In this document: in pieces, positions 9,394 through 19,010 of the stretch
How the letters are laid out: each line of letters opens with the position of its first letter
Numbering within the stretch: the first letter of the stretch is position 1
Source of the DNA: JAJTFW01 sp046330075
GTDB lineage: Bacteria; Bacteroidota; Bacteroidia; AKYH767-A; OLB10
NCBI GenBank assembly: GCA_046330075.1
Contig: JAXLTL010000007.1
Coordinates: forward strand, 130,562 to 194,561
Length of the DNA: 64,000 nt
Direction of reading: 5' to 3'
Program-made: the position numbers and the translations under genes
Notes under the pieces: generated by a model
What the model saw: the letters and a program-made list of their open reading frames with translations, nothing else
What the model was told of the DNA's origin: nothing
The model's database searches: none

Positions 9394-9821
9394 GTGTTGT
9401 TAACCGTGATCTGAAAATCGGATCTGAAAACCTTGCTTTCAACAGGCGCAATGACGGTACTGTCAATAATAGCTTTATAAAATCCAGCTGCAGGATGGTT
9501 CTATCCTTCAGTATATAGGTCCGGCCATCCGAAGCCATGCAGCGGCTAACTCAGTGAATTTCCAGCAGGTTGCACGTTGTAAGGTTTCCTGTAAGGTTTC
9601 TCTTCATTTTGTCCCTTTTTAAAAGCGATTGTAAAAGGAACAGCGTCTGATTTTTGTTAAACGGCTGATTTTAGCCTTTCAGCGTAAGTGGCCTCCTGTT
9701 TCGGGAGAAATTTTCAATGCAAGAATCGGCATCAATTCGAGTCGATTTCACTCAGAACCTTACACTGTAAGCACTCGTACAAATTTTCTGTGCAGGCCCC
9801 CTCTGTGGGCTGTAAATTCTG
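9394..9821. other. intergenic region inside the polysaccharide locus
   Basis: About 430 bases with no credible gene on either strand. It holds two short direct repeats (GATCTGAAAA twice at about 9411-9436, and GTAAGGTTTC twice near 9580-9600) but no strong terminator hairpin. It separates the first plus-strand block from the DUF1972 glycosyltransferase and should hold the promoter of that second block. Confidence 0.5.
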
Positions 9822-11042
9822 ATGGACAAAGAAACCCTGAACCTGAGCATGAAGAAATTACGTGTGGCCATCATTGGCACTACCGGTTTACCCGCGCGAT
9901 ATGGCGGTTTTGAAACACTTGCCGAACACCTCGTCAGCACACTTGCATCGCAGTTTGACATGACCGTTTATTGCAGCAGCAAGTATTTCGGGAAGCCCGG
10001 AAAACGCCTGGAATCCTACAAGGGCGCAAAACTCCATTATATCAACCTGAATGCAAACGGTTATCAGAGCATTCCTTACGATATCCGCAGCATGTTGCAT
10101 GCGGCGAAGAACAACGATGTACTGCTGGTGCTTGGTGTTTCAGGTGCGATGATGCTTCCGTTTCTGAAGATGTTCACCAACAAACCCATCCTCGTGAATA
10201 TCGACGGACAGGAATGGAAACGTGATAAATGGAACTGGATCGCAAAGAAAGTACTTGGATTCAGTGAAAAGCTGGCAGTGGCTTTTGCCGATCAGCTCAT
10301 CACCGACAACAAAGTCATTCAGTCGTATGTAGAACGCGAATACCATCGTGAGAAAACGTTGCTGATTGAATATGGCGGCGATCACGTGAAGCGGATTCCG
10401 CTGAGCAACGATACGCTTGCCCAATATCCCTTTTTACAACAGCCTTACGCGTTCAACGTGAGCCGCATTGAACCGGAAAATAATATCCATATGATCCTCG
10501 ACGCATTCAAGCGTTGCCCGGATCGTAATCTGGTGATAGTAGGTCTCTGGAATCACGGACAATACGGAATGGATCTGAAAGAGCGCTTCGGACATTATCC
10601 AAACATCCATCTGCTCGACCCGATCTACGATCAGGACAAACTGAACGAGATCCGTTCTAACGCTGACGTCTATGTGCACGGCCACAGTGCCGGTGGCACC
10701 AATCCGAGTCTGGTTGAAGCTATGTGTCTGGGTTTACCCATCATCAGCTATGGTGTAAGCTACAACCGCGAAACGACCAACCACCGTGCCCGCTATTTCA
10801 ACAATGGTGAAGAGTTGCTGGAGGTACTGCAGGGACTCACCGACGCCGAGAAGAAAACCATCGGTCGTGAAATGGAACAATACGGATTGCAGCGCTATAC
10901 CTGGCAGCGCATTACTTCATTGTATGCTTCTGCATTTAAAGGGGAAGCACCTGCATACGACCAGCTCCTCAACGAAATCAAGTCGCACCAACCTGAAAAT
11001 ATTCAGGCTGATCTCAACTCCGAAACCGTACACCGCGCATGA
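9822..11042 (+). CDS. DUF1972 glycosyltransferase (rhamnosyltransferase-like)
   Basis: A 406-residue GT4-type enzyme with the DUF1972 N-terminal domain (VAIIGTTGLPARYGGFET, then ILVNIDGQEWKRDKW and AFADQLITDNKVIQ). Characterised relatives are beta-1,4-rhamnosyltransferases of streptococcal and Gram-negative polysaccharides. The donor half shows NVSRIEPENNIHMILDAF and VYVHGHSAGGTNPSLVEAMC. The first ATG at 9822 gives a short leader; the ATG at 9849 (MKKLRVAIIG) fits the family start better, so true translation may begin there. The stop overlaps the next gene (ATGA), coupling a polysaccharide enzyme to a T9SS surface protein. Confidence 0.87.
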   Translation: MDKETLNLSMKKLRVAIIGTTGLPARYGGFETLAEHLVSTLASQFDMTVYCSSKYFGKPGKRLESYKGAKLHYINLNANGYQSIPYDIRSMLHAAKNNDVLLVLGVSGAMMLPFLKMFTNKPILVNIDGQEWKRDKWNWIAKKVLGFSEKLAVAFADQLITDNKVIQSYVEREYHREKTLLIEYGGDHVKRIPLSNDTLAQYPFLQQPYAFNVSRIEPENNIHMILDAFKRCPDRNLVIVGLWNHGQYGMDLKERFGHYPNIHLLDPIYDQDKLNEIRSNADVYVHGHSAGGTNPSLVEAMCLGLPIISYGVSYNRETTNHRARYFNNGEELLEVLQGLTDAEKKTIGREMEQYGLQRYTWQRITSLYASAFKGEAPAYDQLLNEIKSHQPENIQADLNSETVHRA

Positions 11043-13981
11043 ACAGGTTAACCGGCTTTCTGTTTCTCTTCCTCTTACCGTTTCTGTTACCCGCCCAACA
11101 GGTAGTAACAGTAGCGGGGCTGGCCGGCGTTGCCGGTACCGGCGATGGCACAGGAACATCAGCACGGTTCAATGAACCACATGCCGTTGTTGCGGATAAA
11201 AACGGCAACATCTATATTGCCGATCGTCTCAACAATAAAATCCGGAAGACAGAACCTAACGGTACCGTATCTACGTTTGCGGGAACAGGAGTAGCTGGCA
11301 GCACCGATGGTCCGGGAAATACCGCCACTTTTAATCAGCCCTGGGGCATTGCCATCGATACACTTGGATATTTATATGTTGCAGATAACCGCAGCTATAA
11401 AATCCGGAAGATAGATCCGGCCGGAAACGTAACCACGATTGCCGGAACAGGCGTTTTCGGTACTACCAACGGACCGGTGAACACTGCTTCGTTTTCTTCA
11501 CCTGCAGGTATAGCGGTTACTAAAGACGGCCAAACGATCTATATTTCCGAATACAATACACACGTCATTCGCCGCATCAGCGGAGGAACAGTATCGGTTG
11601 TGGCCGGAACGGTGTACATCACCGGATCAACGGATGGCACCGGCACTGCGGCGTCATTCGATCATCCGTATGGTATCACTCTTCTGAGCAACGGCAATCT
11701 TGTCATTGCGGACGAATGGAACTGTAAACTTCGTCAGATGACTCCCGCCGGAGTTGTATCTACTTTGGCAGGTACCGGAACTCCCGGCAGCGCGGATGGT
11801 GCTGCTGCATCAGCGTCCTTCAATTATCCGGCATCAGTAACAGCGGATACACTTGGAAACATTTTCGTAGCCGATGCGCTGAATTCTACCATCCGCAAAT
11901 TCAGTACGCTGTCCGGACAGGTCTCTACCTATGCGGGAACAGCCGGACTCACCGGATCCACCGATGGTACCGGCGCAGCAGCGCGGTTTAATCATCCCAG
12001 TGGTGTTGCTTACAACCGTGCCCGCAGGAATATTTACGTTGCCGATCTTGACAATCACCTGCTGCGTAAAATCACCATGGTTTCGCCAACAGCGCTTACG
12101 CTGGCTGTGGCAGGCTCCGCTTCCGTATGTGCAGGTAACCCTGCCACCTTTACTATTACACCATCTGGTCTCAGCGGGTATACGCTCATTGAAAACGGAA
12201 TTACACTCGGAACTTCGGTGAATGGTACTATCACGGTAAACAATCTTTCTGCCGGCGCCCATACCTTCACAGCCATAGCATTCGACGCACAGGGAGCTAC
12301 TGCCTTCTCAAACAATATTAACGTTACCGTATATCCGTCATTTACACCTACGGTTTCCAGCAGCGGCGGAACAGCCATCTGTAATGGCCAGTCCCTCACG
12401 CTGACAGCGCAAGCAGGAACAGCCTATGCCTGGAGCAACGGAGCTACCACACCGGCAATCACCGTGACAACGGCCGGCGCGTTTTCTGTCACCGTCACCA
12501 ACTCCAACGGATGTACCGGTACCTCATCAGCTATTAATATCACCGTACAAACTTCTCCGGTAGCCACCATCACTGTTGCCAGCGATACGGTTTGTCCGGG
12601 TAAAACCACAACGCTTACCGCCGCGGCTGCCAATGCCTATGCCTGGAGTAACGGTGCCACCACGCAATCTATCACTGCCGGTGCCGGAAATTATTCGGTA
12701 ACCGTAACAGGTCCGGGCGGATGCACAGCCTCCACCACACAAACGATTGCCAGTTATTCTGTGACGGCACCAGTTATCAGTCCTTCCGGCTCTATCACCA
12801 TCCTGCAGGGCGACTCCGTTCAACTGCAGGCTACAGGTTCCGGCACATTTGCCTGGAGTAACGGCGCTACGACAACAGCGATCTGGGTGCATTCGGGTGG
12901 CACCTATACCGTCACCACCACCAGTGCACAGGGATGTACTTCCACCTCTACAGGTGTAACAGTAACATTGGTCAGCAGTGCAAATATGTTTTCAGCGCTT
13001 GGTGCTACCAGCTTCTGTGATGGCGGCAGTGTTATACTCAGCAGCGCGTTTTCATCCGGCAACCAATGGTATTTCGAAGGGACACCCATTACCGGTGCTA
13101 CCGGCAACCAGTATACGGTTACCGACAGCGGCTGGTATGCCCTCTCAGTCTATATCAACGGCACCTGGCTGCACTCCGACTCTGTGCTCGTACGTGTTTA
13201 TCAGAATCCTGATGTACCCATTGCGAACGATACCGCTGCCTGCAAAGGTGATAAGGTATTGCTGAGCGTTGTTCAGGAGCCGGGACTCACCTACAAATGG
13301 TACGATGATTTCGCATCCGGAACACTCCTCGGCAGCGGGCCTGCCTTATTAACTCCGGTACTCACAGCGCCCACCACTTATTATGTTGAAGCGCGCAATG
13401 CCAATGGCTGTATTTCTCCGGCGCGGATGGATGTAGACGTCGCAGTCCTCTCTGTTCCTGTACCCGCTTTCACCTACTCCGTCAATTCACAGAACGGAAC
13501 GTATACAGCCACATTCAACTGTACTTCTCTCAATCCTGAATCAGTCCTCTGGATTTTCGGAGATACAGCCGTTGCCGGAAATATGTCCTCACTGTTACAG
13601 CCGGAATTCACGTATGCCTCTGAAGGCAATTATACCGTTGTACTCATCACTTATAATGCTTTCGGTTGCGCCGATACACTCTACAAAACATTGTTTATCG
13701 GTGTTGAGAGAAACCTCTTCGTGCCGACCACCTTCACACCCAATGGCGATGGCAAGAACGACCTCTTCCGGGTGCGTGGAGACAATATCATCACCGAAGA
13801 CATGCGCATCTACGATCAGTGGGGCACACTTGTATACAGTACCAACAGTGCTAAACCGGAATGGGACGGCACAGTAAACGGCTCGACAGTGCAAAACGGT
13901 ACCTACTTCTATCGGATACGCATTACCGACAAAAACCAAACCCTTAAAGAAATTACCGGACCCATCACGGTCATCAAATGA
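11039..13981 (+). CDS. T9SS-exported NHL-propeller/Ig-like surface protein with gliding-motility C-terminal domain
   Basis: A 980-residue secreted protein with a signal peptide (FLFLFLLPFLLPAQQ). Residues about 25-345 contain six NHL repeats of the form F(N/D)xPxG(I/V)...(I/V)YIADxxNxxIRK, enough for one six-bladed propeller. The middle is built of repeated Ig-like modules with the motif AWSNGATTxxI and GGCT/GCTG cysteines, then a PKD-like part. The end (LFVPTTFTPNGDGKNDLF to GTYFYRI) is the gliding-motility-associated C-terminal domain, the type-B T9SS signal. Such proteins are anchored or released at the cell surface and often act with a PorP/SprF partner. That partner is the next gene, coupled by ATGA. 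Confidence 0.88.
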   Translation: MNRLTGFLFLFLLPFLLPAQQVVTVAGLAGVAGTGDGTGTSARFNEPHAVVADKNGNIYIADRLNNKIRKTEPNGTVSTFAGTGVAGSTDGPGNTATFNQPWGIAIDTLGYLYVADNRSYKIRKIDPAGNVTTIAGTGVFGTTNGPVNTASFSSPAGIAVTKDGQTIYISEYNTHVIRRISGGTVSVVAGTVYITGSTDGTGTAASFDHPYGITLLSNGNLVIADEWNCKLRQMTPAGVVSTLAGTGTPGSADGAAASASFNYPASVTADTLGNIFVADALNSTIRKFSTLSGQVSTYAGTAGLTGSTDGTGAAARFNHPSGVAYNRARRNIYVADLDNHLLRKITMVSPTALTLAVAGSASVCAGNPATFTITPSGLSGYTLIENGITLGTSVNGTITVNNLSAGAHTFTAIAFDAQGATAFSNNINVTVYPSFTPTVSSSGGTAICNGQSLTLTAQAGTAYAWSNGATTPAITVTTAGAFSVTVTNSNGCTGTSSAINITVQTSPVATITVASDTVCPGKTTTLTAAAANAYAWSNGATTQSITAGAGNYSVTVTGPGGCTASTTQTIASYSVTAPVISPSGSITILQGDSVQLQATGSGTFAWSNGATTTAIWVHSGGTYTVTTTSAQGCTSTSTGVTVTLVSSANMFSALGATSFCDGGSVILSSAFSSGNQWYFEGTPITGATGNQYTVTDSGWYALSVYINGTWLHSDSVLVRVYQNPDVPIANDTAACKGDKVLLSVVQEPGLTYKWYDDFASGTLLGSGPALLTPVLTAPTTYYVEARNANGCISPARMDVDVAVLSVPVPAFTYSVNSQNGTYTATFNCTSLNPESVLWIFGDTAVAGNMSSLLQPEFTYASEGNYTVVLITYNAFGCADTLYKTLFIGVERNLFVPTTFTPNGDGKNDLFRVRGDNIITEDMRIYDQWGTLVYSTNSAKPEWDGTVNGSTVQNGTYFYRIRITDKNQTLKEITGPITVIK

Positions 13982-16038
13982 TACAACGGATCAGACATAT
14001 TCTTCTCGTGTCGCTCGCATTGCTGGCTGTAACTGCCGGTTACGCGCAGGATCCGCATTTTACCCAGTTCACACGGATTCCGACCTGGTATAACCCTGCT
14101 ACTTCCGGACACGCGGTAGAACATATACGTCTCACCTTACTCTACAGAAATCAATGGGCCGGAGCTACCAGCCCGTTCAGGACCGAAGGCATCTTCTTCG
14201 ACAAACAGGTCAGCAAAGTAGGGTTTGGGGCCAACATCGTCAATAACTCTGCCGGCGAATCCGGTTTCCGACAGCTCTATCTGAACGGGCAGCTATCTTA
14301 CCGGCTTAAATTCGGACGACATGCACTCGTTTCCGGGGTACAGGTTGGATTCATCCAGAAAAGCTTTGATCCCTCGAAGATGACCTTCGACGATCAGTAC
14401 ACGGTAGATCAGGGATACAACCCGAACAACCCCACATCAGAAACATTCAGCTATACAAAACTCACGCGCCCTGATTTTGGGCTCGGCCTGTTGTGGACCT
14501 ACGGCAAAACAGGTAAGGACCATTTCTATCCCTTCGCCGGACTCTCTTTGCAGCACCTTAACCAGCCCAAAGAATCCTTCATTGAACAGGACAACATCAT
14601 TCCGCGAAAGTACACTCTGAATGCCGGACTCGGCATCTGGATCAACGAATCATGGTTCCTCACCCCCACCCTACAATACTCACAGCAGCAGTTTGCAAAA
14701 GAACTCCTGGGCAGTGTGATGGTGCGCCTTCCGATGGAAGACCGCAATCAGGTTGAAGGCGGAATCATCTTCCGGAACAACGACGCCCTGGCACTTTATG
14801 CCGGATATCAATGGAACAGCTTTATGGCCGGCATGAGTTATGACATCAATATCTCCGGAGCAACCGGCGGCAGTGGTGCCTTTGAACTCACGTTAACGTA
14901 TATACCCAAGGCGAAAGCGAAGAAAGAAGAAACGAAGAAAAAGCAGAAGACACCTCCGAAGGTAGAGAAAGAAAGCAAGGAGAAGGACAAGCCCGCGAAG
15001 CCACCGGTTACCGAAACCAAATCAAAGACTGTTTCAAATCCGGTTCCGAAGGCGACTCCTGAAAAGAATAAGGGGACTGCTACACCAGAAAAGAAACCGG
15101 TGGAAGCGAAAGCCAAGCCTGTTACGAAACCTGTCACCAGGCCGGTCACAGCCAAACCTGCAGTGACAAAAGCGGCACCGGCAGCAAATGAAGCACCGAA
15201 AGAGATAATAACAGGTGCGCCTATACGAAACATTTCCGCACAGATTCCTGTAAATATATCCTATCCGGAACCCGTCACTACTGCCCCGCTGCAGTCATCA
15301 CAGCTGACACCGGTTGTCACCGAAGGCGACGCCGACCTGATCACTCCGATGATAGTACGAAACCACCTGTTGGTGATACCCTCCACCCTCAAACAGCCCG
15401 AACCCAAACGTGTGGCTGCAAAATCGGCTGCAAAGCTTGCTCCGGTAACGATTGTGGAAGTGACGGAATCGCCGAAGGTTGAACAACCGGTAACCACCGA
15501 TGCAGATGGTGATGGTATTGAAGATGCAAAAGATAAGTGTCCGTACATGAAGGGCGGAGCTGCTACCGGCGGTTGTCCCGACACGGACGGAGATGGCATC
15601 ACCGATATGGAAGATATGTGTCCGCTGGAACCGGGAACAAGGGCCACCAACGGCTGCGCTGTGAAAACGGCGGAGATCACCCTCAACAACGCGACCAAAC
15701 ACGTAGGAAATATTGAATTCAAAACCGGAAGTACGGAAGTACACGGATTATACAAGCTCGACATTATAGAGCCGGCGCTTGATTCCCTGCTCGACGATCC
15801 GAATCTGGTACTGGTCATCACCGGCCATACCGACAGTGAAGGGGATGCTCCATTCAACATGAACCTCTCCCAGGCGCGTGCCGATGTGGTGAAAAACATC
15901 TTCATCCGCAAAGGACTCGAAGAAAACCGTATCACCACGGTAGCCTATGGTGAGAACATGCCGATCAGAGACAACCTGAGTGACGATGGACGTCAGCGCA
16001 ACAGAAGAGTGGAAATTCATTTAATGAAAAAGAAATAA
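13978..16038 (+). CDS. PorP/SprF-OmpA fusion outer-membrane protein
   Basis: A 686-residue protein joining two families. After a signal peptide (VSLALLAVTAGYAQ) comes a PorP/SprF beta-barrel (DPHFTQFTRIPTWYNPATSG, about residues 23-310). A Lys/Pro/Thr/Ala-rich linker follows (about 311-500), then two thrombospondin type 3 calcium repeats (DADGDGIEDAKDKCP, DTDGDGITDMEDMCP), then an OmpA peptidoglycan-binding domain (about 560-686; VITGHTDSEGDAPFNMNLSQ and RRVEIHL). SprF/PorP proteins normally end after the barrel and help export or anchor type-B T9SS cargo. The OmpA tail would tie this one to the wall. Coupled by ATGA to its likely cargo gene. Confidence 0.88.
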   Translation: MIQRIRHILLVSLALLAVTAGYAQDPHFTQFTRIPTWYNPATSGHAVEHIRLTLLYRNQWAGATSPFRTEGIFFDKQVSKVGFGANIVNNSAGESGFRQLYLNGQLSYRLKFGRHALVSGVQVGFIQKSFDPSKMTFDDQYTVDQGYNPNNPTSETFSYTKLTRPDFGLGLLWTYGKTGKDHFYPFAGLSLQHLNQPKESFIEQDNIIPRKYTLNAGLGIWINESWFLTPTLQYSQQQFAKELLGSVMVRLPMEDRNQVEGGIIFRNNDALALYAGYQWNSFMAGMSYDINISGATGGSGAFELTLTYIPKAKAKKEETKKKQKTPPKVEKESKEKDKPAKPPVTETKSKTVSNPVPKATPEKNKGTATPEKKPVEAKAKPVTKPVTRPVTAKPAVTKAAPAANEAPKEIITGAPIRNISAQIPVNISYPEPVTTAPLQSSQLTPVVTEGDADLITPMIVRNHLLVIPSTLKQPEPKRVAAKSAAKLAPVTIVEVTESPKVEQPVTTDADGDGIEDAKDKCPYMKGGAATGGCPDTDGDGITDMEDMCPLEPGTRATNGCAVKTAEITLNNATKHVGNIEFKTGSTEVHGLYKLDIIEPALDSLLDDPNLVLVITGHTDSEGDAPFNMNLSQARADVVKNIFIRKGLEENRITTVAYGENMPIRDNLSDDGRQRNRRVEIHLMKKK

Positions 16039-16049
16039 AATAATTGTAT

Positions 16050-17138
16050 ATGCTTTCTGAATACTTGTTGATTATTGTGAGTAGTGTTACAGCGATGTTG
16101 ATATCAACAATCCTGATTCCGTGCTGGATAAAAGTATGCACGAAATGGAATTTATTTGAGAAAACCGACGACCGGAAACGACATAAAGAATCGATTCCTA
16201 CGATGGGTGGTATTGCCATTTTTGCAGGGATCTGCATCAGTTTTCTGTCCTTCTCGGGCGGACTCTCCGGCTATAATGGCGGACAGCTGATAGCGGCGGT
16301 GATCATCACGTTCTTCACCGGCTTCTTTGACGATCTCACCGATCTCAAACCCTCCCGTAAAGTAATGTTCCAGCTGGTGGCATCTGTGCTGGCAATTCTC
16401 GCGGGTTTCCGCATTGAAAGCTTATATGGTTTTCTGGGTATTCAGCATCTGCCGCTCGTTGTCAGCTGGGGTGCTACCATCTTCTTCATCATCGCCGTAA
16501 CCAATGCCCTCAATCTCATTGACGGACTGGACGGACTGGCGGGAAGTCTCACTCTGGTTTCCAGCATCATCTTCGGCATTCTCTTTCTGCAAGCCGGACA
16601 TCTGCCGATGGCAATGCTCAGCTTCAGCATCAGCGGAGCCGTTTTTGGATTCCTCATCTACAACTTTCATCCGGCACGCATCTTTATGGGTGATACCGGT
16701 TCACTCGTGCTTGGGTTTCTTTTATCTGTGCAGGCTATTTCACTCTTCCAGCTCTATACACAGGGAAGTCCTGATGTACCCGCACTGACACCCGCACTGA
16801 TCGCGGCGGTACTGTTTGTGCCGATGTATGATGTGCTGCGTGTATCGGTTATCCGCATCATCACCGGTTATTCACCCTTCCATCCCGACCGCAACCACGT
16901 GCATCATATGATTGTAGGCCAGGGATTCGGGCAACGCATCACCACCCTCATGATCGCAGGTTTTAACCTCATGTATGTAGGTATTGCCATGTTCTTCCCG
17001 AATATGGGCATTAACAGCTTTCTCATACTCTCTGTCTGCCTCGGTATGCTTACTATGAATACGCTCACCATGTCGTGGCTCGCACTGATGTACGGACGCA
17101 TGGGCGGCCGCCTCTACGATCGTGCCGTAAAAGCCTGA
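16050..17138 (+). CDS. WecA/MraY-family polyprenyl-phosphate sugar-1-phosphate transferase
   Basis: A 362-residue polytopic membrane enzyme that transfers a (N-acetyl)hexosamine-1-phosphate from UDP-sugar to undecaprenyl phosphate, the priming step of polysaccharide synthesis. Family motifs are present: KRHKESIPTMGGIAIF, FFDDLTDLKPSRK, NALNLIDGLDGLAG, FHPARIFMGDTGSL and HPDRNHVHH, the last typical of WecA/WbcO rather than MraY. About ten hydrophobic segments are seen. The ATG at 16050 is preferred to a TTG two codons upstream. Found in the polysaccharide locus, it is the best candidate for the initiating enzyme. Confidence 0.9.
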   Translation: MLSEYLLIIVSSVTAMLISTILIPCWIKVCTKWNLFEKTDDRKRHKESIPTMGGIAIFAGICISFLSFSGGLSGYNGGQLIAAVIITFFTGFFDDLTDLKPSRKVMFQLVASVLAILAGFRIESLYGFLGIQHLPLVVSWGATIFFIIAVTNALNLIDGLDGLAGSLTLVSSIIFGILFLQAGHLPMAMLSFSISGAVFGFLIYNFHPARIFMGDTGSLVLGFLLSVQAISLFQLYTQGSPDVPALTPALIAAVLFVPMYDVLRVSVIRIITGYSPFHPDRNHVHHMIVGQGFGQRITTLMIAGFNLMYVGIAMFFPNMGINSFLILSVCLGMLTMNTLTMSWLALMYGRMGGRLYDRAVKA

Positions 17139-17155
17139 TATCCCGCGAAACCTTT

Positions 17156-17163
17156 TATTTTTG
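17156..17163 (+). promoter_or_regulatory. Bacteroidota -7 box (TATTTTTG)
   Basis: TATTTTTG matches the Bacteroidota consensus TAnnTTTG exactly and lies 20 bases before the M28 peptidase start at 17184. The -33 element at the expected spacing is poor (CCT/CTG instead of TTG), so this is a moderate call. Confidence 0.4.
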
Positions 17164-17183
17164 GAGCCGACCAAATCTGCTCC

Positions 17184-18548
17184 ATGAAACGTATCGTACT
17201 CCTTCTCCTGGGAATTCTTCCCGCCTTTTCATTCGCTCAAAGCAACGACTCCCTTGTCATCCGTAAAATTTACGATGAAGTGCTGACGCATGGCCATTGT
17301 TATGCCTGGCTCGATTATCTCAGTAATCAGATTGGCGGACGCGTCAGCGGATCTCCGGAAGCGGCGAAGGCTGTTCAGTATGTTAACCTCGAACTTAAAA
17401 AGACGGGGGCTGATACCGTTATACTTCAGGAAGTGATGGTACCCCACTGGGTACGCGGGGGAAAGGAAGAAGCCTGGATCAATACGGACGGTAAAAAAGT
17501 TTCTGTGAACATTACGGCTTTAGGTGGGAGTATTGCCACGCCCAAAGGGGGACTCGTAGCCGAAGTAGTGGAAGTCCGCGATTGGGAAGAAATGGAAAAG
17601 ATGGGAAAAGAACGGATCAGCGGGAAGATTGTATTTATGAATCACCCCATGAAACCGGAATTTGTGAATACGTTTGAAGCCTATGGTGAAGCCGCCAAAT
17701 ACCGGTATAGTACAGCCATGAAAGCAGCAAAGCTGGGTGCGGCCGGTGTGGTGGTCCGTTCAATGACGCTCGCCCTCGACGATCATCCGCATACAGGAGC
17801 GATGGGATACGACGATTCTATTCCGAAAATTCCCGGGTGTGCGATCAGTACAAAAGGTGCAGAACTACTCAGCAAATCATTGCGCCGGGATCCGCATCTG
17901 ACGCTGGTTATAAAACAATATTGTTCTACCCTTCCTGATACATTATCCTACAACGTCATTGGTGAAATCAGAGGCAGTGAGTTTCCGGATGAAGTGATAG
18001 TAGTGGGCGGACACCTGGATGCATGGGATACCGGTGATGGTTCGCATGACGATGGTGCCGGAGTGGTACAATCGATGGAAGTGATACGATTGCTAAAAGC
18101 ACTCAACATAAAACCCAGGAGGACCATCCGATGTGTAGCGTTTATGAATGAAGAAAACGGAGGTCGTGGAGGAGAGAAATATGCGCAGGTTGCAGCTGCT
18201 TCCGGAAAGAAGCATATTGCTGCCATTGAAAGTGATGCCGGCGGATTTACTCCACGCGGGTTTACCTTCAAAGGCGACAGCGTAGCGATGCAAAAAGTGA
18301 TGCAACATCAGCAACTATTCTACCCGTATCTGCTGCGCGACTGGCGTCAGGGCTATGGTGGAGCCGATATCAATCATATGGAAAAGCAGGGTACAATGCT
18401 GATTGGATTCAGTCCGGATTCACAGCGCTATTTTGATGTGCACCATGCGGAGACAGATACTTTTGATCAGGTGAATAAGCGCGAACTCGAACTCGGTGCA
18501 GCATCAATGGCCGCCCTGGCATGGATCATCAGCGAATACGGACTATAA
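17184..18548 (+). CDS. M28-family zinc aminopeptidase/carboxypeptidase, secreted
   Basis: A 454-residue exported metallopeptidase with a signal peptide (LLLLGILPAFSFAQS). A PA-like insert (about residues 130-245) precedes the M28 catalytic domain. All zinc-site motifs are visible: VVGGHLDAWD, SHDDGAG, MNEENGG, ESDAGG and DVHHAETDT. The layout (PA insert then M28 with GGHLDAWDTGDGSHDDG) is that of carboxypeptidase Q-like dipeptidases. It has its own likely promoter and no T9SS signal, so it should act in the periplasm or be an envelope protein. It follows the polysaccharide block but has no evident link to it. Confidence 0.9.
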   Translation: MKRIVLLLLGILPAFSFAQSNDSLVIRKIYDEVLTHGHCYAWLDYLSNQIGGRVSGSPEAAKAVQYVNLELKKTGADTVILQEVMVPHWVRGGKEEAWINTDGKKVSVNITALGGSIATPKGGLVAEVVEVRDWEEMEKMGKERISGKIVFMNHPMKPEFVNTFEAYGEAAKYRYSTAMKAAKLGAAGVVVRSMTLALDDHPHTGAMGYDDSIPKIPGCAISTKGAELLSKSLRRDPHLTLVIKQYCSTLPDTLSYNVIGEIRGSEFPDEVIVVGGHLDAWDTGDGSHDDGAGVVQSMEVIRLLKALNIKPRRTIRCVAFMNEENGGRGGEKYAQVAAASGKKHIAAIESDAGGFTPRGFTFKGDSVAMQKVMQHQQLFYPYLLRDWRQGYGGADINHMEKQGTMLIGFSPDSQRYFDVHHAETDTFDQVNKRELELGAASMAALAWIISEYGL

Positions 18549-18575
18549 GCACAAGGAACAGCTGGCAGAGGATGA

Positions 18576-18992
18576 TTACAAATCAATCTTCAGCACAAGA
18601 TCGATGACATCCTTGTCATTATTCTCTTGTTGCCAATCACTGTTTTTCACCCCTTCATAAACGAGTGAATCACCGTTGGCGGTAAGCGCAAACACTCTGA
18701 ACTCAGTGAAAAAATTAGATGGATACGGGTGTCCGCCTGTGCCGTCTACAGCTTCAAAAATTTTCTCCACTTTATTGGCGCCGATGGTATCTTTCAATAA
18801 AGGTACTGCCGCAGTTCCCTGCATAGCTTCCACGCGCAGTTCCAGCGTAGTAAGGTTCTGAATATTATAATTGGCACGACTAATCGGCTCTGCTGTTTTT
18901 CGGCAGGACGCGAAGAACAGAATAGTGAACAAAAGAACGGCTGTCGCGGAAAGACAGAAGCGTACAGCAGCATTATTTACTTTAAAAGACAT
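18576..18992 (-). CDS. small predicted lipoprotein
   Basis: A 138-residue protein with a lipoprotein signal: a hydrophobic segment (ATAVLLFTILFFASC) ending in a lipobox with Cys at about residue 30. The rest has no family I recognise; it contains beta-strand-like stretches and no obvious motif. It lies 18 bases downstream of rpiB on the same strand and is probably co-transcribed. Convergent with the M28 peptidase gene, with only 27 bases between the stops and no terminator hairpin. Confidence 0.7.
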   Translation of the reverse strand: MSFKVNNAAVRFCLSATAVLLFTILFFASCRKTAEPISRANYNIQNLTTLELRVEAMQGTAAVPLLKDTIGANKVEKIFEAVDGTGGHPYPSNFFTEFRVFALTANGDSLVYEGVKNSDWQQENNDKDVIDLVLKIDL

Positions 18993-19010
18993 GGTATTGC
19001 AGGTAATGAA

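Noticed and set aside
15261..15938. 225-codon minus-strand open frame
   Set aside because: Opposite to the linker and OmpA part of the PorP-OmpA fusion; serine-rich shadow.
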